A stretch of DNA of 64,000 nucleotides from Stutzerimonas stutzeri (lineage in GTDB: Bacteria; Pseudomonadota; Gammaproteobacteria; Pseudomonadales; Pseudomonadaceae), in the NCBI RefSeq assembly GCF_002909485.1, contig NZ_PPXG01000006.1, positions 248,001-312,000 of the forward strand, written 5' to 3'. The notes under the pieces were generated by a model, which saw only the letters and a program-made list of their open reading frames with translations, had not been told where the DNA came from and did no database searches. The translations under genes and the position numbers were made by a program. Position 1 is the stretch's first letter. Every line of letters starts with the position of its first letter. Shown in pieces: positions 38,248 to 47,089 of this stretch.

Positions 38248-39249
38248 TCAGTTCCAGCCGACGCGATCCATCATCTTGATGGCTTCGGCCTGGCGCTTGC
38301 CAGCCACTTCCACGGGAATGGTATCGGCCTTGAACTCGCCCCAGGTCGCCACTTCGGCAGAAGGCTTCACGCTCGGATTGGCCGGGAACTCCATGTTCGC
38401 ATCAGCGAAGATGTTCTGCGCCTCGGCGCTGGTCATCCACTCCACTAGTTTGCGTGCGGCATCCGGGTTCGGCGCGTGCTTGGTCAAGCCGATACCGGAC
38501 AGGTTCACATGCACGCCGCGGTCTTGCTGGTTCGGCCAGAACAGCTTGGGCTTGAGCTGCGGATTCTGCGCGTGCAGACGACCGTAGTAGTAGGTGTTGA
38601 CGATGCCGACATCACACTGGCCGGCGTCGACTGCCATGACCACGGAATTGTCATCGGCAAACACATCGGTGGCGAGGTTGTTTACCCAGCCCTTGAGAAT
38701 CTGCTCGGTCTTCTCGGCGCCATGGGTCTCGATCATCGTCGCAGTCAGCGACTGGTTGTAGACCTTCTTGCTGGTGCGCAGGCACAGGCGGCCTTCCCAG
38801 TTCTTGTCAGCCAGAGCCTCATAAGTAGTCAGCTCACCATCCTTGACCCGCTCCGGCGAATAGACGATGGTCCGGGCCCGCAGCGACAGGCCGGTCCAAG
38901 CGTCGCTGGAAGAGCGGTACTGCGCCGGGATGTTGTCCTTGACCAACTGGGAATTCAGCGGCTGCAGGATGCCCATTTCTTCAGCTTGCCAAAGATTGCC
39001 GCCATCGACCGTCAACAGCAGGTCCGCTGGGGTGTTCGCGCCCTCGGCCTTGATGCGGGCCATCAGCGGTGCTTCTTTATCGGTGATGAACTTGATCGCC
39101 ACACCGGTTTTCTTGGTGTAGGCGTCGAATACCGGCTTGATCAGCTCGTCGATGCGCGAGGAGTAAACCACTACTTCGTTGGCAGCCTGGACAGCACCCG
39201 ACAGCGCCGTGAGCGCCAGAGCGGCGAGTAAACCTTTGCTTGCCTGCAT
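38248..39249 (-). CDS. Fe(III) ABC transporter substrate-binding protein (FbpA-like)
   Basis: A 333-residue periplasmic binding protein with a signal peptide ([20 protein letters not shown], cleaved near VQA|AN). The mature start [20 protein letters not shown] is characteristic of ferric-ion-binding FbpA/FutA proteins. The paired tyrosines that bind iron in this family are present in VNTYYYGRL (~215). [19 protein letters not shown] segments and [15 protein letters not shown] ends also fit. It is cotranscribed with the permease. Confidence 0.9.
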   Translation of the reverse strand: MQASKGLLAALALTALSGAVQAANEVVVYSSRIDELIKPVFDAYTKKTGVAIKFITDKEAPLMARIKAEGANTPADLLLTVDGGNLWQAEEMGILQPLNSQLVKDNIPAQYRSSSDAWTGLSLRARTIVYSPERVKDGELTTYEALADKNWEGRLCLRTSKKVYNQSLTATMIETHGAEKTEQILKGWVNNLATDVFADDNSVVMAVDAGQCDVGIVNTYYYGRLHAQNPQLKPKLFWPNQQDRGVHVNLSGIGLTKHAPNPDAARKLVEWMTSAEAQNIFADANMEFPANPSVKPSAEVATWGEFKADTIPVEVAGKRQAEAIKMMDRVGWN

Positions 39250-39358
39250 GGAACAGCCTCTTGGTGAGTTGAAACAGAGGCTGAATAGTAGTGAATGTTA
39301 TTTACCTTCTCAATGCGACAATTCGTGCAGGTAACCTTTTGTAAATATCAAACTGATA

Positions 39359-40579
39359 TCAGGGCTTGGCCAGCTCCGGCAAATCACCGCTCAAGCCCAA
39401 GGCCTGACGCACGAAAAGTGCCTTCGCTTCGGGCAGCGCCTGAACTGCCTTCAAGCCGGTGTTGCGCAACCAGCGCAGTGGCAGTGGGTCGGCCTGGAAC
39501 AGCCGTTCGAAGCCTTCCATGGCAGCCATCATCGCCAGATTATGTGGCATACGCCGGCGCTCGAAGCGGCTCAGCACCTGCACATCGGCCACCCGCTCGC
39601 CGCGAGCGATCGCAGCCTTGAGCACTTCCGCGAGCACGGCGGCGTCCAGCAGCCCGAGGTTCACGCCCTGCCCCGCCAAAGGATGAATGGTGTGCGCCGC
39701 ATCGCCAATCAGCGCCAGCCCTGGCTGTACGTAACGCTTGGCGTGGCGTTGCCGCAGCGGGATGCACAGTCGCGGATCGGCTTCGAGCACCTCGCCCAGG
39801 CGCTGCTCGAAGGCGCGCCCAAGCGCCGCACGGAACGCCGCGTCATCCAACGCCATTAGCCGCTTGGCTTCAGCCTCGGTGACCGACCAGACGATCGAGC
39901 ACCAGTGTTGGTCGCCATCGCGCTCGAGCGGCAAGAACGCCAGCGGGCCATCATCGGTGAAGCGCTGCCAGGCTGTGCGCTGGTGCGGCTCGCTGCAACG
40001 CACGCTGGTGACGATGGCCTGGTGCAGATAATCCCACTCGCGGGTTTCACAGCCCGCCAGGCGGCGTATCGCTGAATTGGCGCCATCTGCCGCAATCAGC
40101 AAGGGCGTATGCAGCTCCCGGCCGTCGACCAGCGTTAGCTGCCAGCCCTCGGGCGTGTGGGCCAGCTGCTCGACGCGCGCCTCACCGATCAGCTGCAGCC
40201 CGCCACGGCGCTGCATCGCCTCCAGCAGCGCATCCTGCACCACGCGGTTTTCGACGATGTGCCCGAGCACCTCGGCATGCACCGTTTCAGCGGAAAAATG
40301 AATCTGCCCGGTGCCCGAGCCATCCCATACACGCATGTCGGTGTATGGGCTCGCGCGCCGCTCGGCAATGCCCGACCAGGCGCCGACACGTTGCAGGATT
40401 CGCTCGCTGGCAGCGGACAGTGCACTTACCCGCGGCTCGAAGCTGCCCTGTGGGTCAAAGGCAGCGACGTCGAGCGAGCTCGCATCGAGCACGACGATAT
40501 TCAGTCCGCAACCTTCGAGGGCTAAGGCCAGCGTACTGCCAACCATACCGGCGCCAACGATGATCAGATCCGCTTGCAT
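39359..40579 (-). CDS. ubiI: UbiI/VisC-type FAD-dependent ubiquinone biosynthesis hydroxylase
   Basis: A 406-residue flavin monooxygenase. The FAD-binding Rossmann motif GAGMVGSTLALALEGCG opens the protein, the middle has IAADGANSAIRRLAG and the third motif is LIGDAAHTIHPLAGQGVNLG. These are the signatures of the UbiH/UbiI/UbiF hydroxylase family. The ATG at 40579 shares one base with the DUF4442 stop codon; a GTG one codon earlier is possible. Assignment to the C5 hydroxylase UbiI, not UbiF, rests on position near ubiH and the recalled Pseudomonas order. Confidence 0.88.
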   Translation of the reverse strand: MQADLIIVGAGMVGSTLALALEGCGLNIVVLDASSLDVAAFDPQGSFEPRVSALSAASERILQRVGAWSGIAERRASPYTDMRVWDGSGTGQIHFSAETVHAEVLGHIVENRVVQDALLEAMQRRGGLQLIGEARVEQLAHTPEGWQLTLVDGRELHTPLLIAADGANSAIRRLAGCETREWDYLHQAIVTSVRCSEPHQRTAWQRFTDDGPLAFLPLERDGDQHWCSIVWSVTEAEAKRLMALDDAAFRAALGRAFEQRLGEVLEADPRLCIPLRQRHAKRYVQPGLALIGDAAHTIHPLAGQGVNLGLLDAAVLAEVLKAAIARGERVADVQVLSRFERRRMPHNLAMMAAMEGFERLFQADPLPLRWLRNTGLKAVQALPEAKALFVRQALGLSGDLPELAKP

Positions 40580-41067
40580 CACTTCTCTCCTGGCTGCCGC
40601 GCCCGCGGCTTGAGTCGTATATATAGAGTCTTCTGCACCCGAGCCACCAGCGTCCCTTCGCCGTCCCGCACTTCGACATGCATTCTGGGCAGATACTTGC
40701 CGCCGTCGGCCGTGCGCGCGCGGATCTCATCTAGCAGTTTGTCGCTGATGGTGAATTCGGCATAGACCGCGCCACGCCCAGGGCGGATGAATTCTATGTT
40801 GGCCGCTTTATCCCAGACGATGTAGTCGCGCCCAAGATTCTCCATCAGCATCAGTACGAAGAACGGGTCGACCATGGAATACAGCGAACCACCGAACTGA
40901 GTACCGACATAGTTGCGGTTGTACCAGCGCAACACCATCTTGACCCGAATCAGGCGCAGATCGGCGCTGAGGTGCCGCACCCGCACACCCGCGCCGATGT
41001 ACGGCGGATAGAAATTCAACGCCCAGCGAAGAAACCACGCCTTGCGCGCCAATCGCGAGCCACTCAT
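40579..41067 (-). CDS. DUF4442 (hotdog-fold, thioesterase-like) protein
   Basis: A 162-residue protein of the DUF4442 family, related to hotdog thioesterases. The central helix region NYVGTQFGGSLYSMVDPFF is typical, and ADGGKYLPRMHVEVRDGEG follows. No active-site acid is obvious, so catalysis is uncertain. It overlaps ubiI by 1 base and is 24 bases after ubiH, making it part of the pepP-ubiH-ubiI operon. It may act on an acyl-CoA, but no substrate can be given. Confidence 0.85.
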   Translation of the reverse strand: MSGSRLARKAWFLRWALNFYPPYIGAGVRVRHLSADLRLIRVKMVLRWYNRNYVGTQFGGSLYSMVDPFFVLMLMENLGRDYIVWDKAANIEFIRPGRGAVYAEFTISDKLLDEIRARTADGGKYLPRMHVEVRDGEGTLVARVQKTLYIRLKPRARQPGEK

Positions 41068-41091
41068 GCAGGGTCCTTTGGCGGCGGCCTT

Positions 41092-42270
41092 TCAGCCAGC
41101 ACGAGTGCCAAGGCCCATGGCCTGGCGCGCGAACCAGCGCTTGGCGACGGGCGTCACGTCCAGGCCAAGCAATCCAAGATTGCGTCCGGCCGCGACTAGT
41201 CGACCGGAGTCACCAAACAGTCGGGTGACCTGATCGGAGAAGCCGACAGTCATGCGCTGATCAAAGCGCTGCCGGCGAGCGTACTCCTGCAACACCGCCA
41301 GGTCGCCCAGCATTGCATCGTTGCTCAGTAAGGCGACGCTAAGCGCATCCACATCGCGCAGCGACAGGTTGTAGCCCTGGCCAGCGATCGGGTGCAGGCT
41401 GTGCGCCGCGTTGCCCAGCACCACCAGACCGGAGCGGACTTGCTCCTCGGCCTCGATCAGCGTCAACGGATACAGATGGCGGGCACCAACCTGTTGCAAA
41501 GCGCCCAGGCGGTAGCCAAAGGCTTCCTGCAGCTCGGCAAGAAAGACCGCCTCATGCGCCTGCGCCAGATGTGCAGCGTCGGCCTGGGAGCGCGTCCAGA
41601 CCAACGCACAACGATCATCCTTCAGCGGCAGCAGCGCCATCGGACCATCTTCGGTGAAGCGTTCGAAGGCCAGCCCGTTGTGCGGCTTACCCGGGGTGAT
41701 ATTGGCGATCAGCGCGGTTTGGTCATAGGGCCGTCGCGACACGTGGATTCCGAGTTGCTCACGCAAACCGGAGCGGCCACCATCGGCCAGCACGGTCAGG
41801 TCGCACTCCAGGCGCTGACCGTCAGTGAAGCTCAGCCGATAGCCGGTAGCGCAGGGTTCCAGTCGCTCGACCTCGGCTGGGCAGTGGCGAATCACCACCT
41901 CGTCATCCAGCGCCTGCCACAGGCAATGCCCGATCCAGGCGTTCTCTACGACATAGCCCAGCGCCTCGACGCCTTCGGCAGTGCAATCGAGCCGCGCAGC
42001 ACCGAAGCGGCCACGCTCGGATACATGGATGCGCAGGATCGGCTCTGCACGCTCGGCAATCCGTTCCCACAAGCCAAGACGCTGATAGATCAGCCGGGTG
42101 CCGTAGGATAACGCCGTTGAGCGCGCATCATAGCTTGGCTGGTATTCGTGGCCCGGCTCAAACGGCTCGATCAGGTGAATCTGCCAGCCACGCGCACGCG
42201 CGCCATCCTGCAGGGCCAACGCAAGACTGGCGCCGACCAACCCACCACCGATGATCGCCAGGCTTTGCAT
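41092..42270 (-). CDS. ubiH: 2-octaprenyl-6-methoxyphenol hydroxylase UbiH
   Basis: A 392-residue FAD monooxygenase of ubiquinone synthesis. FAD motif GGGLVGASLALALQDGAR at the start, LADGGRSGLREQLGI in the middle and VLGNAAHSLHPIAGQGYNLS near ~290. The stop of pepP lies 1 base before the ATG, so translation should be coupled. Together with ubiI and the DUF4442 gene it forms the pepP-ubiH operon known from enterobacteria and pseudomonads. Confidence 0.93.
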   Translation of the reverse strand: MQSLAIIGGGLVGASLALALQDGARARGWQIHLIEPFEPGHEYQPSYDARSTALSYGTRLIYQRLGLWERIAERAEPILRIHVSERGRFGAARLDCTAEGVEALGYVVENAWIGHCLWQALDDEVVIRHCPAEVERLEPCATGYRLSFTDGQRLECDLTVLADGGRSGLREQLGIHVSRRPYDQTALIANITPGKPHNGLAFERFTEDGPMALLPLKDDRCALVWTRSQADAAHLAQAHEAVFLAELQEAFGYRLGALQQVGARHLYPLTLIEAEEQVRSGLVVLGNAAHSLHPIAGQGYNLSLRDVDALSVALLSNDAMLGDLAVLQEYARRQRFDQRMTVGFSDQVTRLFGDSGRLVAAGRNLGLLGLDVTPVAKRWFARQAMGLGTRAG

Positions 42271-42271
42271 G

Positions 42272-43606
42272 TCAGGCGACCTGCTCGCGAGTGGCGGCCA
42301 TCAGGGCCTCGATCTCGGCGACGCTTTTCGGCACACCGCCGGTAAGAATTTCGCAACCGGTACGGGTGACCACTACATCGTCCTCGATGCGCACGCCAAT
42401 GCCGCGCCACTTCTTCGCCACGTTCTGATTGTCCACGGCGATATAGATGCCCGGCTCGACGGTCATCGCCATGCCCGGCTCGAGCACGCGCCACTCGCCA
42501 CCGATCTTGTAATCCCCGACGTCGTGCACATCCATGCCAAGCCAGTGGCCGGCGCGGTGCATGTAGAACGCCTTGTAGGCTTCGCTGGCGATCAGCTCGT
42601 CGACTTCACCTTGCAACAGCCCCAGCTCCACCAGCCCTGCGGTGATAACCCGGACCGTGGCCTCGTGCGCCTCGTTCCAGTGCCTGCCAGGTGCGATGTG
42701 CTTGAAGGCCTCTTCATTGGCGGCCAGCACCAGTTCGTAAATGGCCTTCTGCTCGGGTGAGAAGCGTCCGTTGACCGGGAAGGTGCGGGTGATGTCGCTG
42801 GCGTAGCAATCGATCTCGCAACCGGCATCGATCAGCACCAGATCGCCATCTTTCAACGGCGCATCGTTTTCACGGTAGTGCAGGATGCAGGCGTTGCGCC
42901 CCGCGGCGACGATCGAGCCGTAAGCCGGCATTTTCGCGCCGCCCTTGCGGAACTCGTAATCCAGTTCGGCTTCCAGGTGGTATTCGAACAGGCCGGAACG
43001 GCTGGCCTGCATGGCGCGAATGTGCGCACGGGCGGAAATCTCTGCCGCGTGCTTCATCACCTTCACCTCGTTGCCCGACTTGAACAGGCGCATGTCGTGC
43101 AGCAGGTGATCGAGCGCGACGAATTCGCTGGGCGGCTGTGCGCCCTGGCGGGCCTTGGCGCGGATGGTCTTGATCCACTCCATCAGTCGATGATCGAAAG
43201 CTTCGTTAGTACCAATGGCGTAGTACACACGATCCCGGCCCTCGATCAGCCCAGGGAGAATGTCGTCGATGTCTCCGATGGGAAACGCATCGTCGGCACC
43301 GTATTCCTTGATGGCGCCATCCTGCCCGGCGCGCAGGCCATCCCAAAGTTCGCGCTCAGGGTCACGCTCACGGCAGAACAGGACGTATTCGCCGTGCTCG
43401 CGACCGGGAATCAGCGCGATCACCGCCTCCGGCTCGGGAAAGCCGCAGAGGTACTGGAAGTCACTGTCCTGACGGTAGACATGCTCGACATCGCGGTTGC
43501 GGATGTACATCGGCGCGGCCGGCAGAATGGCGATGCTGTTGGGTTCCATCTGCTCCATCAGCGCCTTGCGCCGACGGGCGTATTCCGATTTCGGGATGCG
43601 AGTCAT
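42272..43606 (-). CDS. pepP: Xaa-Pro aminopeptidase PepP
   Basis: A 444-residue dinuclear manganese peptidase that removes N-terminal residues before proline. The metal ligands are in LVLIDAGCEIDCYASDITRT (two Asp), HRAGHWLGMDVHD (His), MTVEPGIYI (Glu) and GVRIEDDVVV (Glu). The N-terminal domain (~1-170) is the usual creatinase-like cap. It is 16 bases after the YgfB gene. Confidence 0.95.
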   Translation of the reverse strand: MTRIPKSEYARRRKALMEQMEPNSIAILPAAPMYIRNRDVEHVYRQDSDFQYLCGFPEPEAVIALIPGREHGEYVLFCRERDPERELWDGLRAGQDGAIKEYGADDAFPIGDIDDILPGLIEGRDRVYYAIGTNEAFDHRLMEWIKTIRAKARQGAQPPSEFVALDHLLHDMRLFKSGNEVKVMKHAAEISARAHIRAMQASRSGLFEYHLEAELDYEFRKGGAKMPAYGSIVAAGRNACILHYRENDAPLKDGDLVLIDAGCEIDCYASDITRTFPVNGRFSPEQKAIYELVLAANEEAFKHIAPGRHWNEAHEATVRVITAGLVELGLLQGEVDELIASEAYKAFYMHRAGHWLGMDVHDVGDYKIGGEWRVLEPGMAMTVEPGIYIAVDNQNVAKKWRGIGVRIEDDVVVTRTGCEILTGGVPKSVAEIEALMAATREQVA

Positions 43607-43622
43607 GGGCGGAGAGCTTTCC

Positions 43623-44177
43623 TCAATGCAGGGAGGGTTTAGGCGCGGCAGGTATCGGCTTGGCGCACTCGGTGAACAGCAACAGTGGCGCTACACGCAG
43701 ATATTCCATCACCTCCATGTAATCGGTCTCGCCGTCCTCAGACTCTTCCAGCGAATCCTGAATCAGCGCGATGGCGGAGAGATCCTGCAACACTTCCATG
43801 GATTCGCTGCTCAGTGCGCGGTCACCGGCGGTCAGGCCGAAGCCGGCGAGAAAGCCCTGGCACCATTGGCCCAGCGCAATGGCGCGCTCGCTCAATGGCG
43901 CGTCGTCGCTGGGTAGCAACAGGACGACGGCAATGTCGTCCCCGGCGAGCTCGCCTTTGACCATCTCCTGCAGGCCAATCAATGCCTGACGTATATTGTC
44001 CTGCGGCGGTTCGCCGAGCAGGTCTGAAGCGTCGATCAGCCAAGGCTCAACATCGAAGCCGGCGCCGGCGCAACTGCGCCCGAGCAGCAGGCCGTGCAAC
44101 TCGGCGGGGGAAACGGTTTGCGGGGTGCCTGCCAGAAGTGTGGCAAAAGCGGCATACGGGGAATTCTGAATGGACAT
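43623..44177 (-). CDS. ygfB: YgfB/UPF0149 (YecA) family protein
   Basis: A 184-residue soluble protein. [20 protein letters not shown] near the start, [20 protein letters not shown] in the middle and [19 protein letters not shown] near the end are UPF0149 signatures. The ATG at 44177 is preferred because the longer frame has no family match. In P. aeruginosa a YgfB protein affects ampDh3 and beta-lactam resistance, as I recall. It is first in the run ygfB-pepP-ubiH-DUF4442-ubiI and diverges from the cell-division genes. Confidence 0.9.
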   Translation of the reverse strand: MSIQNSPYAAFATLLAGTPQTVSPAELHGLLLGRSCAGAGFDVEPWLIDASDLLGEPPQDNIRQALIGLQEMVKGELAGDDIAVVLLLPSDDAPLSERAIALGQWCQGFLAGFGLTAGDRALSSESMEVLQDLSAIALIQDSLEESEDGETDYMEVMEYLRVAPLLLFTECAKPIPAAPKPSLH

Positions 44178-44305
44178 GGCGGCTAGGCGCACGGTGGCGC
44201 AATGACTAGAATGAAGGCTTCGTATCCTAGCACCGGCGGCCGCGACAAGACCATCGAAGCCCCCGGGCATCGCCTCCGTCTTCACAGTGCCTCAACAGGA
44301 ATCCC

Positions 44306-44515
44306 ATGGAAGACGCCGATCTGAAAGCGCTGACCACCAAACTGGAGCAGCTGATTCAGCGTATCGAGCAGCTCAAGGCGCAGAACCATTTGCTGCTGGC
44401 CAACGAGCGAAGCTGGCGTGAAGAGCGCGCTCATCTGATCGAAAAGAACGAAATGGCCCGTTTGAAGGTCGAATCGATGATTTCGCGCCTGAAAGCCCTG
44501 GAGCAGGACTCATGA
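44306..44515 (+). CDS. ZapB-like small coiled-coil protein (TIGR02449)
   Basis: A 69-residue protein that is almost entirely coiled coil: LTTKLEQLIQRIEQLKAQNH followed by LLLANERSWREERAHLIEKN. This matches the TIGR02449 family found before zapA in pseudomonads, probably a ZapB-type division factor. It overlaps zapA by 4 bases (ATGA). Confidence 0.85.
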   Translation: MEDADLKALTTKLEQLIQRIEQLKAQNHLLLANERSWREERAHLIEKNEMARLKVESMISRLKALEQDS

Positions 44516-44826
44516 CCCAGCCGAACACCGTTACCGTACACATCATGGACAAGGAATATTGCATCGCCTGTCCGTCAGAGGAACGCAGCAATCTGGAAGG
44601 CGCGGCCCGCTACCTGGACCGCAAGATGCGCGAGATCCGCAGCAGCGGAAAAGTCATCGGTGCCGATCGTGTTGCGGTGATGGCAGCGCTGAACATCACC
44701 CACGAACTGCTGCACAAGCATGATCGCCTGGATGCCGAGGCAAATAGCGCCCGCGAACACGTGCGCATGCTGCTTGAGCGAGTCGACAGTGCCCTGGCCA
44801 CCGATCCAAACCCATCCAGCAACTGA
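44512..44826 (+). CDS. zapA: Cell division protein ZapA
   Basis: A 104-residue protein that bundles FtsZ filaments at the division ring. The start MTQPNTVTVHIMDKEYCIAC and EERSNLEGAARYLDRKMREI are the ZapA globular head, and residues ~60-95 form the coiled-coil tail. It overlaps the ZapB-like gene by 4 bases and is followed by the 6S RNA gene. Confidence 0.95.
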   Translation: MTQPNTVTVHIMDKEYCIACPSEERSNLEGAARYLDRKMREIRSSGKVIGADRVAVMAALNITHELLHKHDRLDAEANSAREHVRMLLERVDSALATDPNPSSN

Positions 44827-44847
44827 TGAACGGTTCGCATATTGAGG

Positions 44848-44853
44848 TATAAT
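44848..44853 (+). promoter_or_regulatory. -10 element of the 6S RNA promoter
   Basis: A consensus TATAAT stands 22 bases after the zapA stop, 7-8 bases before the predicted 6S RNA 5' end. The upstream TTCGCA at about 44833 is a poor -35. Confidence 0.7.
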
Positions 44854-44859
44854 CCGCCC

Positions 44860-45040
44860 AACTCCCTGGCATGTTCGCCAGTCGGCGATGACCCTCTCCC
44901 GATAAGCAACACAATGGAGGCTACACGTGGTGCCGGTGTGCATGTCCGCCTGACGGAAAGCCTTAAGGTACTCTGTAGTCGCCACCTTGAACTCTCGGGT
45001 TCAAGGGCCTACGCTGGCAGCGGCATGCTGGGGAGCCATT
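44860..45040 (+). ncRNA. ssrS: 6S RNA
   Basis: About 180 bases between zapA and ygfA, the conserved 6S RNA position. The 5' end CTCCCTGGCATG pairs with the 3' end CATGCTGGGGAG to form the closing stem. The interior has the open-complex-like bubble flanked by GATGACCCTCTCCCG and CACCTTGAACTCTCGGGTTC. 6S RNA binds the sigma-70 RNA polymerase holoenzyme in stationary phase. The ends are estimated from the closing stem and the TATAAT box and may be off by a few bases. Confidence 0.9.
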
Positions 45041-45044
45041 TCAG

Positions 45045-45647
45045 ATGATCGTAGCCGAGGGCCTGACACGGCCAGCGCTACGTCGCAAGCTGCGCCAAGC
45101 CAGGCGCCAGCTCACCCCCGCCCAGCAACGCCTGGCGGCGCGCCATCTTTATCGGCATCTGGCTCATCACCCCGTGTTTCGTCGTGCTCGGCATATCGCT
45201 CTGTATCTGCCCAACGATGGCGAAATAGATCCGCGCCCGCTCCTGCGTGCTGCTCAGCGCTGCGGTAAAGCGACTTATCTTCCAGTACTGAACCCCTGGC
45301 CGCGCACGCGCATGGTATTCCAGCGCATTGAGCCGGGAGAAAAACTGCGCCGAAACCGGTTCGGCATTTTCGAACCAGTCATCCGTAGCGCCCGGCAACG
45401 CCAGGTCTGGACGCTCGATCTGCTGCTGATGCCGCTGGTGGGCTTCGATGGCAATGGGGGGCGGCTGGGCATGGGCGGCGGCTTCTATGATCGCAGCCTG
45501 GCGTATCGCGCCATGCGCAAAAAAAGTCACAAACCGACACTATTGGGACTGGCTCACGAGTGTCAGAGAGTTGATCGACTGCCGCTGGAAAGCTGGGATG
45601 TACCGCTTCAGGGTACGGTTACGGACCGAGGCTGGAACATCGGATAA
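45045..45647 (+). CDS. ygfA: 5-formyltetrahydrofolate cyclo-ligase
   Basis: A 200-residue enzyme that converts 5-formyl-THF to methenyl-THF using ATP. LTRPALRRKLRQARRQLTPA at the start and the signature GGGRLGMGGGFYDRSLAYRA near ~140 identify it. It starts within a few bases of the 6S RNA 3' end, an arrangement in which the 6S transcript reads into ygfA and is then processed. Confidence 0.94.
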   Translation: MIVAEGLTRPALRRKLRQARRQLTPAQQRLAARHLYRHLAHHPVFRRARHIALYLPNDGEIDPRPLLRAAQRCGKATYLPVLNPWPRTRMVFQRIEPGEKLRRNRFGIFEPVIRSARQRQVWTLDLLLMPLVGFDGNGGRLGMGGGFYDRSLAYRAMRKKSHKPTLLGLAHECQRVDRLPLESWDVPLQGTVTDRGWNIG

Positions 45648-45675
45648 TTGAAGGCCGCGTCCTTGCGGCACCTGC

Positions 45676-45828
45676 TCATCGTTGCTGGGCCTGCTGCACC
45701 TGAATGATCGGAGCCATGCCGGCGGCGCCGTCAGCTTGCTCCCACAGGCTCTGCGTATAGCCAGTAGTGACTACACCCAGACCAAAGATGAAGACCAAAA
45801 TCCACAGAATATCGGGCTTACGTTTCAT
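45676..45828 (-). CDS. Small single-pass membrane protein (50 aa)
   Basis: A 50-residue protein beginning MKRKPDILWILVFIFGLGVV at the ATG at 45828. It has one membrane helix (~8-24) after a basic start, and a short periplasmic tail ending VQQAQQR. It resembles small conserved pseudomonad proteins found after ygfA, but I know no function. The ribosome site is weak. It is convergent with ygfA. Confidence 0.75.
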   Translation of the reverse strand: MKRKPDILWILVFIFGLGVVTTGYTQSLWEQADGAAGMAPIIQVQQAQQR

Positions 45829-46024
45829 TTGTGTTCGCCTCCCCCTACCAGGCGAAATGCTTGCGTCGAGTCAGTGTGATTTATCGTTCTAGGACTCGAT
45901 AGGCCACCTTACAGCCGCGGCATTTTCCGTGAAGCATCGGCACCGCGCAAACAGGTATTGCAGCCGACTGTCGGAGATTTTGCCATCATGGTCTGATCGA
46001 ACCGCCTGACAGAGAGCAATGTTC

Positions 46025-46474
46025 ATGCCTTACTGGCTTATGAAGTCTGAACCGGATGAATTTTCCATCCAGCATCTGAAAAAACTGGGGCAAGGACGCT
46101 GGGACGGCGTACGCAACTATCAGGCGCGAAACTTCATGCGACAGATGCAACAGGGCGATCATTTCTACTTCTATCACTCCAGTTGCGCCGAGCCCGGCAT
46201 TGCCGGAATCGGTCGTATCATCCGTAGCGCCTATCCCGATTCAACTGCGCTCGACCCTGCCAGCCCTTATCACGATGCCAAGGCCAACAGCGAGGCCAAT
46301 CCGTGGAGCGCGGTAGATGTCGAATTCGTGGAAGCCTTCCCGACGCCAGTGAAACTAGCACGCCTGAAAGCAGAACCAGCACTGGAAGGGCTGGCGCTGG
46401 TGAAGAAAGGCAGCCGCCTATCGGTAATGCCGGTGAGCGACGAGGAATGGCAGTCGATTCTGGCAATGCGGTGA
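46025..46474 (+). CDS. EVE domain protein
   Basis: A 149-residue PUA-like EVE domain protein. MPYWLMKSEPDEFSIQHLKK at the start, RWDGVRNYQARNFMRQMQQG and FYHSSCAEPGIAGIGRI are the family landmarks, including the aromatic cage residues. EVE domains bind modified bases in DNA or RNA. I chose the ATG at 46025, since AGAGAG is spaced better for it than for the ATG at 46019. It is convergent with the FliL-like gene. Confidence 0.9.
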   Translation: MPYWLMKSEPDEFSIQHLKKLGQGRWDGVRNYQARNFMRQMQQGDHFYFYHSSCAEPGIAGIGRIIRSAYPDSTALDPASPYHDAKANSEANPWSAVDVEFVEAFPTPVKLARLKAEPALEGLALVKKGSRLSVMPVSDEEWQSILAMR

Positions 46475-46475
46475 G

Positions 46476-46877
46476 CTACTGGATAATCAGGTTGTTGAAC
46501 AACAGATCATCGATCAGCGGCGCGCCTTCTTCCTGCTCGAGCACTTCGCGCACCTGCCTCAACGCTTCTTGGCGTAGCTGTTCCTTGGCTTCCGGGCCAC
46601 CCAGCGTCTCATCGGTCTGTTCGGAAAAGAGCATCACCAGCTGATGGCGAATCAGCGGCTCGTGGTGCTTGACCCTGTCCTCCACTTCCTTGCTGGAGAT
46701 GCGCAGCGCGACGTCGGCCTTGTAGTACTTCAGCCGCTCGCCGGAACCATAGTTACCGACCATGGCCGGGACCAAGGTGTAATAAAGCGCCTGAGGTACC
46801 GTCTCGCCGGGCGAGTCTTGCGCGACGGCCGGCCCAGCAACGACGAAGCCAAAAAACAGGGCGATCAAATACTTCAC
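46476..46877 (-). CDS. FliL-like periplasmic protein
   Basis: A 133-residue exported protein, apparently starting at a GTG (46877) behind GGAG, with signal MKYLIALFFGFVVAGPAVAQ. The region ALYYTLVPAMVGNYGSGERL followed by DVALRISSKEVEDRVKHHEP fits the FliL fold. It lies away from any flagellar genes and is likely an orphan member with an unknown role. The longer ATG frame from 46958 lacks this clean signal peptide. Confidence 0.8.
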   Translation of the reverse strand: MKYLIALFFGFVVAGPAVAQDSPGETVPQALYYTLVPAMVGNYGSGERLKYYKADVALRISSKEVEDRVKHHEPLIRHQLVMLFSEQTDETLGGPEAKEQLRQEALRQVREVLEQEEGAPLIDDLLFNNLIIQ

Positions 46878-47089
46878 GGGCACTGCTCCAAGAGAAACCT
46901 GCGTCAGCATAACCAGTAGCTGCAGCGCACCCAAGCCAATCACGCAACCGCCCGCCACTTATACGCTGCCATTACAGCGAACGATGCTGATTGCCTCGCT
47001 GCGCAGCGCTTCTAGACTGGATAGTCCCGAGCAGTCGAGCCATCCATCGTCGGGCACCAAACGCCCGACCAGTCGAACAAGGAAAAGCG

